This document shows, piece after piece, positions 18,049 to 26,931 of a DNA stretch of 64,000 bases. The stretch is from the NCBI GenBank assembly GCA_900470805.1, contig UCCA01000026.1, positions 16,590-80,589 of the forward strand, read 5' to 3'. The stretch comes from Hyphomicrobiales bacterium (GTDB taxonomy: Bacteria; Pseudomonadota; Alphaproteobacteria; Rhizobiales; Rhizobiaceae). The first letter of the stretch is position 1. Each line of letters opens with the position of its first letter. Below the pieces are notes generated by a model. That model did no database searches. It was not told the origin of the DNA and was given only the letters and a program-made list of their open reading frames with translations. The translations under genes and the position numbers were made by a program.

Positions 18049-18227
18049 TGTTGTTCTCCTTCGGGTTTCAGTGTCCGACGATGCTGTTACTGACGTTACG
18101 TGAAGCTTGTGTGACAGTTGGATGACGTTCTTTTTTCTTTGTATCGCAGGCGTTTGGCGCTGATGTTTCAATTACGACACCCGTTTGCCCTTGCACATGT
18201 CATCCTTTCCTGTCGTCGTTGTTCCTC

Positions 18228-19100
18228 CTAACCGAGTTTGCGGAAGAGTCTGGTTTGTTCAAACAGACCCTCCAGGGTTTTCATGCGCTCCTTCGTCTCG
18301 TCCCATGTCGAATTCTGGATCGCTTCGATGAGCGCCTCGACGATGAAGAGAGTGACGACGGAGGAATCCCAGGCCGACGGGGCCTCGATCTGTACGCGAA
18401 ATGTATGACGCGCCAATTTCGCCGTGGGGGAGGCCCATTGATCGGTGAAGACGATGATCTCCGCGCCGCTGTTGCGGGCCGCCGTCGCCAGGCTCACAAG
18501 TTCCTGTTCGTAGCGGCGGATGTCGAAGATGATCAATACGTCGCCAGCGCTCATGTTCAGAACATATTGCGGCCAGCCGCTGGAATTGGCCGACAGCAGC
18601 GTCGTGTTCGGGCGGATGACCTGCATGTGGGTGAAGAAATACTCCGCGAGCGCGCCGGTGATGCGGCCGCCGACGAAATAGAGCCCGCGCTTGCGATCGG
18701 ACAACAGCGACGCGACGCTGTCGAAGGTCGCGGTATCCACACCCGTCAGCGTCTGTCTGAGGTTGCCGATGATGGCATCGGCGAAGCGGTTGAGAATGTG
18801 GGTGCCCGGCGCGTTCGATGCCCAGCGATCGTGCTTGGCAATCGGATTGGAGATCGTCGCCTCGACCTCCTGGTGCAGGTGGGCCTGAAAATCAGGATAA
18901 CCCTTGAAACCGAGCTTCTGCACCATGCGCACCACCGTCGGTGTCGAAACGCCGGCGTTTTCGGCAATCGTCGTTATGCTTCCCAGTCCTGAGACAGGGT
19001 AGTTATCCAGCAGACTTTCAGCCAACTGCTTCTCCGCCCGCGTCAGCGCGCCGAAATGCGAGTGGATTACGTCCGAAACTGTTTTCGACGCAACGGTCAC
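18228..19100 (-). CDS. RpiR/MurR-family transcriptional regulator
   Basis: 290 residues from the GTG at 19100, which has ggggag nine bases upstream; another GTG at 19142 without a clear site is possible. The N-terminal HTH_6 domain (about 1-77) includes GVSTPTVVRMVQKLGFKGYPDFQ. A C-terminal SIS domain (about 115-260) begins near GLYFVGG and would bind a phosphorylated or acidic effector. It sits between the importer operon (same strand, downstream) and the divergent amidohydrolase gene, so it most likely controls both. Candidate operators lie at 19186-19242. Confidence 0.88.
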   Translation of the reverse strand: MTVASKTVSDVIHSHFGALTRAEKQLAESLLDNYPVSGLGSITTIAENAGVSTPTVVRMVQKLGFKGYPDFQAHLHQEVEATISNPIAKHDRWASNAPGTHILNRFADAIIGNLRQTLTGVDTATFDSVASLLSDRKRGLYFVGGRITGALAEYFFTHMQVIRPNTTLLSANSSGWPQYVLNMSAGDVLIIFDIRRYEQELVSLATAARNSGAEIIVFTDQWASPTAKLARHTFRVQIEAPSAWDSSVVTLFIVEALIEAIQNSTWDETKERMKTLEGLFEQTRLFRKLG

Positions 19101-19185
19101 GCGATCTTGCTCCCCGGGATTGGTCTTGTGCCACTTTCCCACTCAAAGTTAACAACGCTGTCACAATCCATGTCAACTGTTGTCA

Positions 19186-19242
19186 TGAAAAGAATTTTTC
19201 AGAGTGCGCTTGACAGTGGCTCGAAGCTGAAGAATTCTTTTC
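19186..19242. promoter_or_regulatory. Two related palindromes, candidate RpiR-type operators
   Basis: The imperfect palindrome tgaaaagaatttttca (19186-19201) and tgaagaattcttttc (19228-19242, with a perfect 10-bp core aagaattctt at 19230-19239) share a TGAA..GAATT..TTTTC pattern. Their centres are 41 bp apart, close to four helical turns. They lie between the divergent RpiR regulator and the amidohydrolase gene. A TTGACA-like sequence overlaps the interval. Binding by this regulator is inference from position and symmetry. Confidence 0.5.
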
Positions 19243-19282
19243 TTATAAGTATTTTATTAACAGTTGTGGTGGAGCGACTGTG

Positions 19283-20050
19283 ATGCTTGCTCAGGTGACA
19301 GTGCTTAGCGACGTAGACGGGGAGTGCGTGGCGGTCGAGAGGCCGGACGGCGCGAGCCCGGTGCTTATCATCTGCGAGCACGCGTCACGAGAACTGCCGG
19401 TTCGCTTCGGTCATCTCGGCCTGACCGAGGAGGCTCTGAACAGCCATATTGCCTGGGATCCGGGGGCGCTTGCGGTTGCCCGGGGTCTGTCTGAAGCACT
19501 CGACGCGACTTTGGTTTATCAGCGTTTTTCGCGTTTGGTCTACGATTGCAACCGGCCACCCGAAGCCCCCGGCGCGATGCCGGAGAGAAGCGAGGTCTAT
19601 GACATTCCCGGTAATGCGGGCCTGAGCGTTGAGGAGAAGAAGGCGCGCACGGACGCTCTCTATGTTCCGTTTCACGCCGCCATTCGCGCACTGATTCGTG
19701 ATCGCAAGGCTGCCGGCCAGGACACCGTTATCGTCACTGTCCACAGCTTTACGCCGGTCTATCACGGAAAGACGCGTGCCGTGGAAATCGGCATCCTGCA
19801 TGATGAGGACAGCCGTTTGGCGGATGGCATGCTTGCCGTTGCCAATGCTGCGCCGCAATATAAAGTTGAACGCAACGAGCCCTATGGCCCGGCAGACGGG
19901 GTGACGCATACGCTGATCCTGCACGGGCTGGCCAACGGGTTGCGCAATGTAATGATCGAGGTCCGCAACGACCTCATCGCAGACCAAGCCGGCCAAGGGG
20001 TCGTGACCGGCTATCTGACAAGGCTGCTCCAGCAGAGCCTGGACGCCTGA
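19283..20050 (+). CDS. N-formylglutamate amidohydrolase family protein
   Basis: 255 residues. Family marks are VLIICEHASRELP near residue 28, SHIAWDPGA, DCNRPPE, the metal-site-like VTVHSFTPVY in the middle and IEVRNDLIAD near the end. The known family reaction is hydrolysis of N-formylglutamate to formate and glutamate. No histidine-degradation (hut) gene is nearby. It is the first of a plus-strand series with a permease, a GS-like ligase, an aldehyde dehydrogenase and an alcohol dehydrogenase. A role in releasing glutamate from a gamma- or N-substituted glutamate is therefore worth considering. The start ATG at 19283 follows ggag by eight bases. Confidence 0.85.
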   Translation: MLAQVTVLSDVDGECVAVERPDGASPVLIICEHASRELPVRFGHLGLTEEALNSHIAWDPGALAVARGLSEALDATLVYQRFSRLVYDCNRPPEAPGAMPERSEVYDIPGNAGLSVEEKKARTDALYVPFHAAIRALIRDRKAAGQDTVIVTVHSFTPVYHGKTRAVEIGILHDEDSRLADGMLAVANAAPQYKVERNEPYGPADGVTHTLILHGLANGLRNVMIEVRNDLIADQAGQGVVTGYLTRLLQQSLDA

Positions 20051-20176
20051 CAACAAACGATAAGACCCCAGGGAGCAGTTAATCTGCGATCCGCCCGTAG
20101 GCGAATACGTCGCGGGCACTTTGGCACTGGAAAATCATCCGCAATTCCGCGGTTGATGGTGGAACAGGGGGACGTC

Positions 20177-21724
20177 ATGTCCGATTATTCGGAACTCGAC
20201 AAGAAGCAGGATGTGCATATCCTGCATTCCATGGGCTATGCCCAGGAACTCGAACGGCGCATGAGCTCGTTTTCGAATTTTGCCGTTTCATTTTCGATTA
20301 TTTGCATTCTCTCCGGCGGCATCAATTCGCTGGCGCAGGCAACGGCCGGCGCCGGTGGTGCCGCTATCGGCATCGGCTGGCCGATCGGTTGCTTCGTGTC
20401 TCTGGTCTTCGCCATCGCGATGGCGCAGATTAGCTCGGCCTATCCGACGGCCGGGGGCCTCTATCACTGGGGTTCGATCCTCGGCAACCGCTTCACCGGC
20501 TGGCTCACCGCCTGGTTCAACCTGCTGGGTCTGGTCACGGTTCTCGGCGCCATCAACGTCGGCACCTATTACTTTTTCATGGGCTCGTTCGGCACGAGCT
20601 ATTTCGGCCTGACTGATACCACTGTCGTGCGCATCCTGTTCCTGGTGATCATCACCGGCGCGCAGGCGCTGGTGAACCACATGGGCATCGGGTTGACGGC
20701 GAAACTCACCGACTTCTCCGGATATCTGATCTTCGCATCGGCGATCGCGCTGTCGGCCGTGTGCCTCTACTTCGCGCCGTCTTACGAGATCGGTCGCCTT
20801 TTCACCTTCGCCAACTATTCCGGCGAAGCAGGCGGCAACGTCTGGCCGGCAACGTCCGGCACCTGGGTGTTCCTGCTCGGCCTGCTGCTGCCGATCTACA
20901 CGATCACCGGCTATGACGCCTCGGCGCATACATCGGAAGAAACGGTCAAGGCGGCTCATTCCGTTCCGCGCGGCATGGTCTCTTCAGTGCTGTGGTCGGC
21001 GCTGTTCGGCTATATCATGCTGTGCTCGTTCGTGCTGATGCTGCCTAATATGGACGATGCTGCCAAGCAGGGCTGGAACGTGTTCTTCTGGGCGATGGAC
21101 ACGCAGGTCAATGCGACCGTCAAGGATATCCTCTATTTCGCGATCCTTGTTTGCCAGTGGTTGTGCGGTCTCGCGACCGTGACCTCGGTGTCGCGCATGA
21201 TCTTCGCCTTCTCGCGTGATGGTGGCCTGCCTGCATCGAAGGCGCTCGCCAAGGTCAGCCCGAAGTACCGCACGCCTGTTTCGGCGATCTGGACGGGATC
21301 GATCCTCTCGGTGCTGTTCGTCTGGGGCTCGTCGCTCGTCTCGATCGGCGATACGCCGGTTTATACGATCGTCGTGTCGTGCACGGTCATCTTCCTGTTC
21401 TTCTCCTTCGCGATCCCGATCACGCTCGGTCTGTTCGCCTGGGGCACGTCGAAGTGGGACAAGATGGGTCCATGGAACATCGGCGAGGGCGCTTACAAGC
21501 TGTTCTCGGTCCTGACGATCCTGGCGATGATCCTGATCTTCGTTCTCGGCGTGCAGCCTCCGAACGGCCCGGCTCTTTACGTGACTGTCGGCTTCCTGGT
21601 GCTGACGGCGATCGTCTGGTTCGGCTTCGAAAGCCGCCGCTTCAAGGGACCGCCGATCGGCGAGGAAGTGGCGCGTCGCCAGGCCGAAATCGCGGCCGCT
21701 GAAAAGGCCGTCGGCGAAAGCTGA
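20177..21724 (+). CDS. APC-superfamily amino acid/amine permease
   Basis: 515 residues, about twelve membrane segments. The opening SFSNFAVSFSIICILSGG followed by SSAYPTAGGLYHW is typical of the amino acid/choline/GABA branch of APC transporters. The ATG at 20177 follows acagggggacgtc, giving a good ribosome-binding site; an ATG 24 bases earlier is less likely. It probably brings in the substrate of the following GS-like enzyme, an amino acid or amine. The gap to the amidohydrolase gene is 126 bp, so it may have its own promoter. Confidence 0.9.
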   Translation: MSDYSELDKKQDVHILHSMGYAQELERRMSSFSNFAVSFSIICILSGGINSLAQATAGAGGAAIGIGWPIGCFVSLVFAIAMAQISSAYPTAGGLYHWGSILGNRFTGWLTAWFNLLGLVTVLGAINVGTYYFFMGSFGTSYFGLTDTTVVRILFLVIITGAQALVNHMGIGLTAKLTDFSGYLIFASAIALSAVCLYFAPSYEIGRLFTFANYSGEAGGNVWPATSGTWVFLLGLLLPIYTITGYDASAHTSEETVKAAHSVPRGMVSSVLWSALFGYIMLCSFVLMLPNMDDAAKQGWNVFFWAMDTQVNATVKDILYFAILVCQWLCGLATVTSVSRMIFAFSRDGGLPASKALAKVSPKYRTPVSAIWTGSILSVLFVWGSSLVSIGDTPVYTIVVSCTVIFLFFSFAIPITLGLFAWGTSKWDKMGPWNIGEGAYKLFSVLTILAMILIFVLGVQPPNGPALYVTVGFLVLTAIVWFGFESRRFKGPPIGEEVARRQAEIAAAEKAVGES

Positions 21725-21874
21725 GCCTTGCCTTCAAAACAGCGGGGCCGCGTTGCGCGGCTCCGTCTTCCAGCTCAACGAAAATGCATGAGGCGCAATC
21801 GGCGCGTCCGTCGTCGCACGGAGGCATGCGGTTTCGTTGGCCGGATTTCATTCTGAATTTATGGGGAGGTCCAT

Positions 21875-23242
21875 ATGAGCATCTATACTCTCGACGATTT
21901 GAAGCAGGACGTCGCCGACGGGCGCATCGATACCGTGCTGGCCTGCCAGGTCGATATGCAGGGCCGCCTGATGGGCAAGCGCTTCCAGGCCGAGTTCTTC
22001 CTCGAAAGCGCCTGGAAGGAAACACATAGCTGCAACTATCTCGTTGCCACCGACATGGAGATGGAGACCGTTTCGGGCTACAAGGCGACGAGCTGGGAAA
22101 GCGGTTACGGCGATTACACGATGAAGCCTGATCTCTCGACGTTGCGGCGTATTCCGTGGCTCGAGGGGACGGCGCTGGTGCTTTGCGATCTCCTCGATCA
22201 CCATACGCATGAAGAGGTGCCGCATTCGCCGCGCGCGATCCTGAAGAAGCAGGTTAAGCGGCTCGAGGACATGGGCATGAAGGCGTTCATGGCCTCCGAG
22301 CTTGAGTTCTTCCTCTTCGATCAGACTTATGAATCCGCGCAGGCCTCCGGTTATCGAAACCTGAAGCTCGCCAGCGCCTATAACGAGGATTACCACATCT
22401 TCCAGACCACCAAGGAAGAAGAGGTGATGCGAGCGATCCGGACCGGGCTGCAGGGGGCGGGAATCCCCGTCGAGAACTCCAAGGGCGAGGCTTCGGCGGG
22501 ACAGGAAGAAATCAACGTCCGTTATGCCGATGCGCTAACGATGGCCGACCGCCATTCGATCATCAAGAACGGTTGCAAGGAAATCGCCTGGGCCAAGGGC
22601 AAGGCGATCACCTTCCTCGCCAAGTGGCACTACAACGCTGCCGGAAGTTCCTCGCACATCCATCAGTCGCTGTGGAGCGCCGACGGCAAGACGCCGTTGT
22701 TTGCCGACGACAACGGCAAGTACGGGATGTCCGAGCTGATGGAAAATTACATCGCCGGGCTGCTCGCGCATGCCAGCGAGATCACCTATTTCCTGGCGCC
22801 CTACATCAACTCCTACAAGCGCTACATGGCGGGCACCTTCGCACCGACCAAGGCGATCTGGAGCAAGGACAACCGCACCGCCGGGTACCGTCTCTGCGGC
22901 GACGGCACCAAGGCGATCCGCATCGAATGCCGCGTCGGAGGCTCCGACCTCAATCCGTATCTGGCGTTCGCAGCACTGCTGGCGGCCGGAATCGACGGCA
23001 TCGAGAACAAGATGACGCTCGAGGCGCCGTTCGTCGGCGATGCCTACGGCGCCCGCAAGGTTCGCGAGATACCGCGGACGCTGAGGGCCGCGACGGCAAC
23101 GATGACCAAGTCGAAGATGCTGCGCAGCGCGTTCGGCGACGATGTGATCGACCACTATACCAGGGCGGCGGAATGGGAGCAGGAAGAGTATGATCGCCGT
23201 ATCACCGACTGGGAGGTGGCGCGGGGCTTCGAGCGCGCATGA
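21875..23242 (+). CDS. Glutamine synthetase-family ligase (gamma-glutamyl-amine synthetase candidate)
   Basis: 455 residues. Catalytic features of the GS fold are intact: ASELEFFLF (metal Glu pair), the GSSSHIHQSLW loop corresponding to GSGMHVHQS of GS, the NSYKRYMAGTFAP segment, and ECRVGGSDLNPYLAFAALL near the end. The length and sequence type resemble PuuA/GlnT-like enzymes rather than housekeeping GlnA, and the adenylylation-tyrosine motif of GlnA is not evident. The predicted reaction is ATP-dependent joining of glutamate to an amine. A perfect ggaggt precedes the ATG. Downstream dehydrogenases support a catabolic role on a gamma-glutamylated substrate. Confidence 0.9.
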   Translation: MSIYTLDDLKQDVADGRIDTVLACQVDMQGRLMGKRFQAEFFLESAWKETHSCNYLVATDMEMETVSGYKATSWESGYGDYTMKPDLSTLRRIPWLEGTALVLCDLLDHHTHEEVPHSPRAILKKQVKRLEDMGMKAFMASELEFFLFDQTYESAQASGYRNLKLASAYNEDYHIFQTTKEEEVMRAIRTGLQGAGIPVENSKGEASAGQEEINVRYADALTMADRHSIIKNGCKEIAWAKGKAITFLAKWHYNAAGSSSHIHQSLWSADGKTPLFADDNGKYGMSELMENYIAGLLAHASEITYFLAPYINSYKRYMAGTFAPTKAIWSKDNRTAGYRLCGDGTKAIRIECRVGGSDLNPYLAFAALLAAGIDGIENKMTLEAPFVGDAYGARKVREIPRTLRAATATMTKSKMLRSAFGDDVIDHYTRAAEWEQEEYDRRITDWEVARGFERA

Positions 23243-23323
23243 GATAATCGCAACAGTAGTGTCGGTGTTGTTGATATCGCATCGGCGTGGTAGTCTTACA
23301 TTCTGGCCACCACGGAGTTTGTG

Positions 23324-23728
23324 ATGACGGGCATCGACAGCGAATGGTTCTACAAGCAGCTGGAAATCAAGGGGGCATCGCTCAGGGAATTGGCACGCTT
23401 TATGTCCCTTGATCCGAGTGCTGTTTCGAGGTTGCTGAAGGCAGAGCGGAAAATGAGTGCGGAGGAGCAGGATCAGATCGCATTGTTTTTCGATTTGCCG
23501 CTGAACGAAATCGCCGCACGACGCAGGGGGGGGGCGCAAGGATTCGAGGAAGGCAAGCAGACTGGCTACGTGACCAGTGAGGAAAGCCAGCCAGCAGATA
23601 AGCCAGAATGGAAGCCGGGCGACATTCATCCGATTTTCGGCTGCATGAAAGGGACTATGACGATACCCGATGATCTTGATCTAACGGCACCCGCCGACCC
23701 TGATTGGGGCAAGGTATATGAAGACTGA
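23324..23728 (+). CDS. HTH-type antitoxin of a PIN toxin-antitoxin pair
   Basis: 134 residues. An N-terminal Cro/C1-type helix-turn-helix (SLRELARFMSLDPSAVSRLL, about residues 17-37) is followed by a linker and a C-terminal tail with MTIPDDLDL...DPDW, the kind of acidic tail that neutralises VapC-like toxins. The ATG at 23324 follows cggag by seven bases. It overlaps the toxin gene by 11 bp. A run of nine G at 23526-23534 lies between the HTH and the tail. The module interrupts what otherwise looks like one operon of catabolic genes. Confidence 0.82.
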   Translation: MTGIDSEWFYKQLEIKGASLRELARFMSLDPSAVSRLLKAERKMSAEEQDQIALFFDLPLNEIAARRRGGAQGFEEGKQTGYVTSEESQPADKPEWKPGDIHPIFGCMKGTMTIPDDLDLTAPADPDWGKVYED

Positions 23729-24137
23729 GCGGTATCTGCTGGACACCTGCGCGATCATCTGGCTCGTAAACAGAATGCCGATATCCGATGAGCTGACGGA
23801 CGTTTTGCGAACCATTCCGCCTGGCAGCGATCGGCTCAGTGTATCGGCGATTTCAGCATGGGAGATCGGGTTGCTGATAACAAGAGGCAGGTTGCCGACA
23901 ACAAAGCACGCGCTATCGTGGTTCGATGATTTCGTGGGGTCTGTTGATGTCTTGGTGCATCCGGTGACCCCAAAGATATTCGTTGAGTCATCCTATTTGC
24001 CTCAGCCTGTGCACAATGATCCCGCAGACCGGATCATCATAACGACCGCGAGGGAGGCCGGCCTGACGATCATCACACGTGATCGCGCAATGCTGGCGTA
24101 CGGCGCTGCCGGCCACGTAAAGACTTTAGCCTGTTAG
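23718..24137 (+). CDS. PIN-domain toxin (VapC-like ribonuclease)
   Basis: 139 residues. Acidic residues of the PIN nuclease site are visible: Asp in LLDTCAIIWL at the N-terminus, Glu in ISAWEIGLL, Asp in NDPADRIIITTA and Asp in ITRDRAML near the C-terminus. PIN toxins of this type cut tRNA, rRNA or mRNA in a Mg-dependent way when the antitoxin is lost. The 11-bp overlap with the antitoxin gene is usual for such modules. It ends 18 bp before the aldehyde dehydrogenase gene, so it may be co-transcribed with it. Confidence 0.88.
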   Translation: MKTERYLLDTCAIIWLVNRMPISDELTDVLRTIPPGSDRLSVSAISAWEIGLLITRGRLPTTKHALSWFDDFVGSVDVLVHPVTPKIFVESSYLPQPVHNDPADRIIITTAREAGLTIITRDRAMLAYGAAGHVKTLAC

Positions 24138-24155
24138 TAGTGGAGACTGACGGAA

Positions 24156-25541
24156 ATGACTGTAATTCAATGCATATCACCGGTGGACGGATCGGTTTAC
24201 GCCGAGCGGCCGGCGCTGCCGCTTGAGGCGGCGAAAGAGGCCGTCGCGCGCGCGCGCAAGGCGCAGAAGGCCTGGGCAAGGCGGCCGCTGGAAGACCGCG
24301 TTCAGCTGGTGCTGAAGGGTGTGGCGCGGCTGAACGAGATGTCCGACGTCGTGGTGCCTGAGCTTGCCTGGCAGATGGGCCGGCCGATCCGCTATGGCGG
24401 CGAATACAAGGGGTTCAACGAGCGCTCAAACTATGTCGCATCGATTGCCGCCGAGGCGCTGGCGCCGCTGGTGGTCGAAGCCAGTGCAAGCTTCGAGCGC
24501 CGCATCGAGCGCGAGGCGCATGGCGTGGTGTTCGTCGTTGCGCCGTGGAACTATCCCTACATGACGGCGATCAACACGATCGCGCCGGCGCTGATGGCGG
24601 GCAACACCGTGGTGCTCAAGCATGCCTCGCAGACGCTTTTGGTCGGCGAGCGGCTGGTGCAGGCGTTTGTCGAGGCCGGCGTGCCTGAGGACGTGTTCCA
24701 GAACGTGTTTCTCGACCACGAGACGACCTCGGCGCTGATTGCGGCCGGCAGCTTCAACTTCGTCAACTTCACGGGTTCGGTCGAAGGCGGCCGGTCGATG
24801 GAGCGGGCGGCGGCGGGTACGTTCACCGGTCTCGGGCTTGAGCTCGGCGGCAAGGATCCGGGTTATGTGATGGAAGACGCCGATCTCGATGCGGCCGTTG
24901 ATACGCTGATGGATGGCGCGACCTACAATTCCGGGCAGTGCTGCTGCGGTATCGAGCGCATCTATGTGCATGAATCGCTCTATGACAGCTTCGTCGAGAA
25001 GTCGGTCGCCTGGGTCTCGAACTACAAGCTCGGCAATCCGCTCGATCCCGAGACGTCGCTCGGGCCGATGGCCAATAAGCGCTTCGCCAAGGTGGTGCGC
25101 GAGCAGATCGCCGATGCGGTTTCCAAGGGCGCCAAGGCGCTTGTGGATCCGAAGCTGTTTCCCGCCGATGATGGTGGCGCCTATCTCGCGCCGCAGATCC
25201 TCGTCAATGTCGATCACTCGATGACCTTTATGCGCGAGGAGACCTTTGGTCCCGCCGTCGGCATCATGAAGGTGAAGAGCGATGAGGAAGCGCTTGATTT
25301 GATGAATGACAGCCAGTACGGGCTCACCGCCTCGCTGTGGACGCAGGACGCCGAGCGGGCAGGACGGCTTGGCCGCGAGATCGAGACCGGCACCGTGTTC
25401 ATGAACCGCGCCGACTATCTCGATCCGGCCCTGTGCTGGACCGGTGTCAAGGAAACCGGGCGCGGCGGCTCGCTGTCGATCATCGGCTTCCAGAACCTCA
25501 CGCGTCCGAAATCCTACCATCTGAAGAAAGTCACAGCATGA
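24156..25541 (+). CDS. NAD(P)-dependent aldehyde dehydrogenase
   Basis: 461 residues. ALDH signature elements: VAPWNYPYMTAINTIAPAL (cofactor-binding), VNFTGSVEGG, the general-base Glu in LELGGKDP and the cysteine cluster 262-264 in NSGQCCCG, of which the second is at the catalytic GQxC position. MREETFGPAVGIMKV is in the C-terminal part. It oxidises an aldehyde to the acid; close relatives act on succinate semialdehyde and aminoaldehydes. The stop overlaps the alcohol dehydrogenase start (ATGA), so the two act together: alcohol to aldehyde to acid. Confidence 0.93.
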   Translation: MTVIQCISPVDGSVYAERPALPLEAAKEAVARARKAQKAWARRPLEDRVQLVLKGVARLNEMSDVVVPELAWQMGRPIRYGGEYKGFNERSNYVASIAAEALAPLVVEASASFERRIEREAHGVVFVVAPWNYPYMTAINTIAPALMAGNTVVLKHASQTLLVGERLVQAFVEAGVPEDVFQNVFLDHETTSALIAAGSFNFVNFTGSVEGGRSMERAAAGTFTGLGLELGGKDPGYVMEDADLDAAVDTLMDGATYNSGQCCCGIERIYVHESLYDSFVEKSVAWVSNYKLGNPLDPETSLGPMANKRFAKVVREQIADAVSKGAKALVDPKLFPADDGGAYLAPQILVNVDHSMTFMREETFGPAVGIMKVKSDEEALDLMNDSQYGLTASLWTQDAERAGRLGREIETGTVFMNRADYLDPALCWTGVKETGRGGSLSIIGFQNLTRPKSYHLKKVTA

Positions 25542-26689
25542 GCGCGCATATCACTGCCAACTGGAGCTATCCGACAGCCTTCAAGCTCGGCCGCGGCCGG
25601 ATCAAGGAACTGGCGGATGCCTGTAAGAGCCTCGGGATCAGGAAGCCGCTGCTTATCACCGATCGCGGGCTGGCATCGATGGCGATCACGTCGAATGCGC
25701 TCGACATTCTCGAGGAAGCCGGTCTTGGCCGGGCGATCTTTGCCGATGTCGATCCGAACCCGAACGAGAAGAACCTTGAGGCCGGCGTCAAGGCCTTCAA
25801 GGATGGCGGTCATGACGGCGTCGTCGCCTTCGGTGGCGGCTCGGGGCTCGATCTCGGCAAGTGCGTGGCCTTCATGGCCGGGCAGACGCGGCCGGTCTGG
25901 GACTTCGAGGATATCGGCGACTGGTGGACACGCGCCAGCGTCGAGGGCATCGCGCCGATCGTCGCCGTGCCGACGACGGCGGGCACCGGCTCGGAAGTCG
26001 GCCGCGCCTCGGTCATCACCAATTCGCAGACGCATGTGAAGAAGATCATCTTCCATCCGAAGTTCCTGCCGGGCGTCGTCATCGCGGATCCGGAGCTGAC
26101 GGTCGGCATGCCGAAGGTGATCACCGCCGGCACCGGCATGGATGCCTTTGCGCATTGCCTGGAAGCCTATTCCTCGCCCTTCTATCACCCGATGTCGGCG
26201 GGCATCGCGCTTGAAGGCATGCGGCTGGTCAAGGAGTTCCTGCCGCGCGCCTACAAGGAAGGTACGGACCTCGAAGCCCGCGCCAACATGATGTCGGCCG
26301 CCGCCATGGGCGCGGTCGCGTTCCAGAAGGGGCTCGGCGCCATTCATGCGCTGTCGCATCCGATCGGGGCCGTCTACAACACCCATCATGGCATGACGAA
26401 TGCTGTGGTCATGCCGGCCGTGCTGCGCTTCAACCGTGCCGTCATCGAGGAGAAGATCGCCCGCGCGGCTGCCTATCTCGGCATCTCGGGCGGCTTTGAC
26501 GGGTTCTACGACTACGTGCTCAAGCTGCGCTCGGAGCTCGGCGTGCCGGAAAGCCTGTCTGCGATGGGCATCAAGCCGGATCGAATCGATGAACTGTCGG
26601 CGATGGCCATCGAGGATCCGAGCGCCGGCGGCAATCCGGTGGCGATGACGCTTGAAAATACCAAGGCGCTGTTCAAGGACTGCTTCTGA
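25538..26689 (+). CDS. Iron-containing (type III) alcohol dehydrogenase
   Basis: 383 residues of the Fe-ADH family. GGGSGLDLGK is the NAD-binding signature near residue 95, PTTAGTGSEVG follows, and metal-ligand segments GTGMDAFAHCLEAY and GAIHALSHPIGAVYNTHHG contain the expected aspartate and histidines. It interconverts an alcohol and an aldehyde using NAD. Translational coupling with the preceding ALDH implies channelled oxidation. A strong terminator follows, closing the operon. Confidence 0.93.
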   Translation: MSAHITANWSYPTAFKLGRGRIKELADACKSLGIRKPLLITDRGLASMAITSNALDILEEAGLGRAIFADVDPNPNEKNLEAGVKAFKDGGHDGVVAFGGGSGLDLGKCVAFMAGQTRPVWDFEDIGDWWTRASVEGIAPIVAVPTTAGTGSEVGRASVITNSQTHVKKIIFHPKFLPGVVIADPELTVGMPKVITAGTGMDAFAHCLEAYSSPFYHPMSAGIALEGMRLVKEFLPRAYKEGTDLEARANMMSAAAMGAVAFQKGLGAIHALSHPIGAVYNTHHGMTNAVVMPAVLRFNRAVIEEKIARAAAYLGISGGFDGFYDYVLKLRSELGVPESLSAMGIKPDRIDELSAMAIEDPSAGGNPVAMTLENTKALFKDCF

Positions 26690-26713
26690 TACAAAATGCG
26701 GACCTGAGACTTG

Positions 26714-26746
26714 GCCCGGATGGCATCATGCTCTCCGGGCTTTTTT
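26714..26746 (+). terminator. Rho-independent terminator of the ALDH-ADH operon
   Basis: GCCCGGA (26714-26720) pairs with TCCGGGC (26734-26740), followed by six T. It lies 25 bp after the alcohol dehydrogenase stop codon. Confidence 0.88.
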
Positions 26747-26931
26747 CGTTGTGGAGCAAGTGTTTGGGACGAATGGCGATAGGCTGATGCAAGAAATGCG
26801 GGCCGGGATTTAGAGTGCCGTGTTTAGGGATTGTTAACCATGTTTGGAAAGGATGCAGTAACCGCACGATGCATCCCGAAGTGCGCACAAGAGCGATTCC
26901 GGCTCACGATATTTCCCCTCGAGGATCGAAC

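Noticed and set aside
19283..20050. Histidine degradation role of the N-formylglutamate amidohydrolase-like gene
   Set aside because: No hutH, hutU, hutI or hutF gene in the neighbourhood; context points to another substrate.
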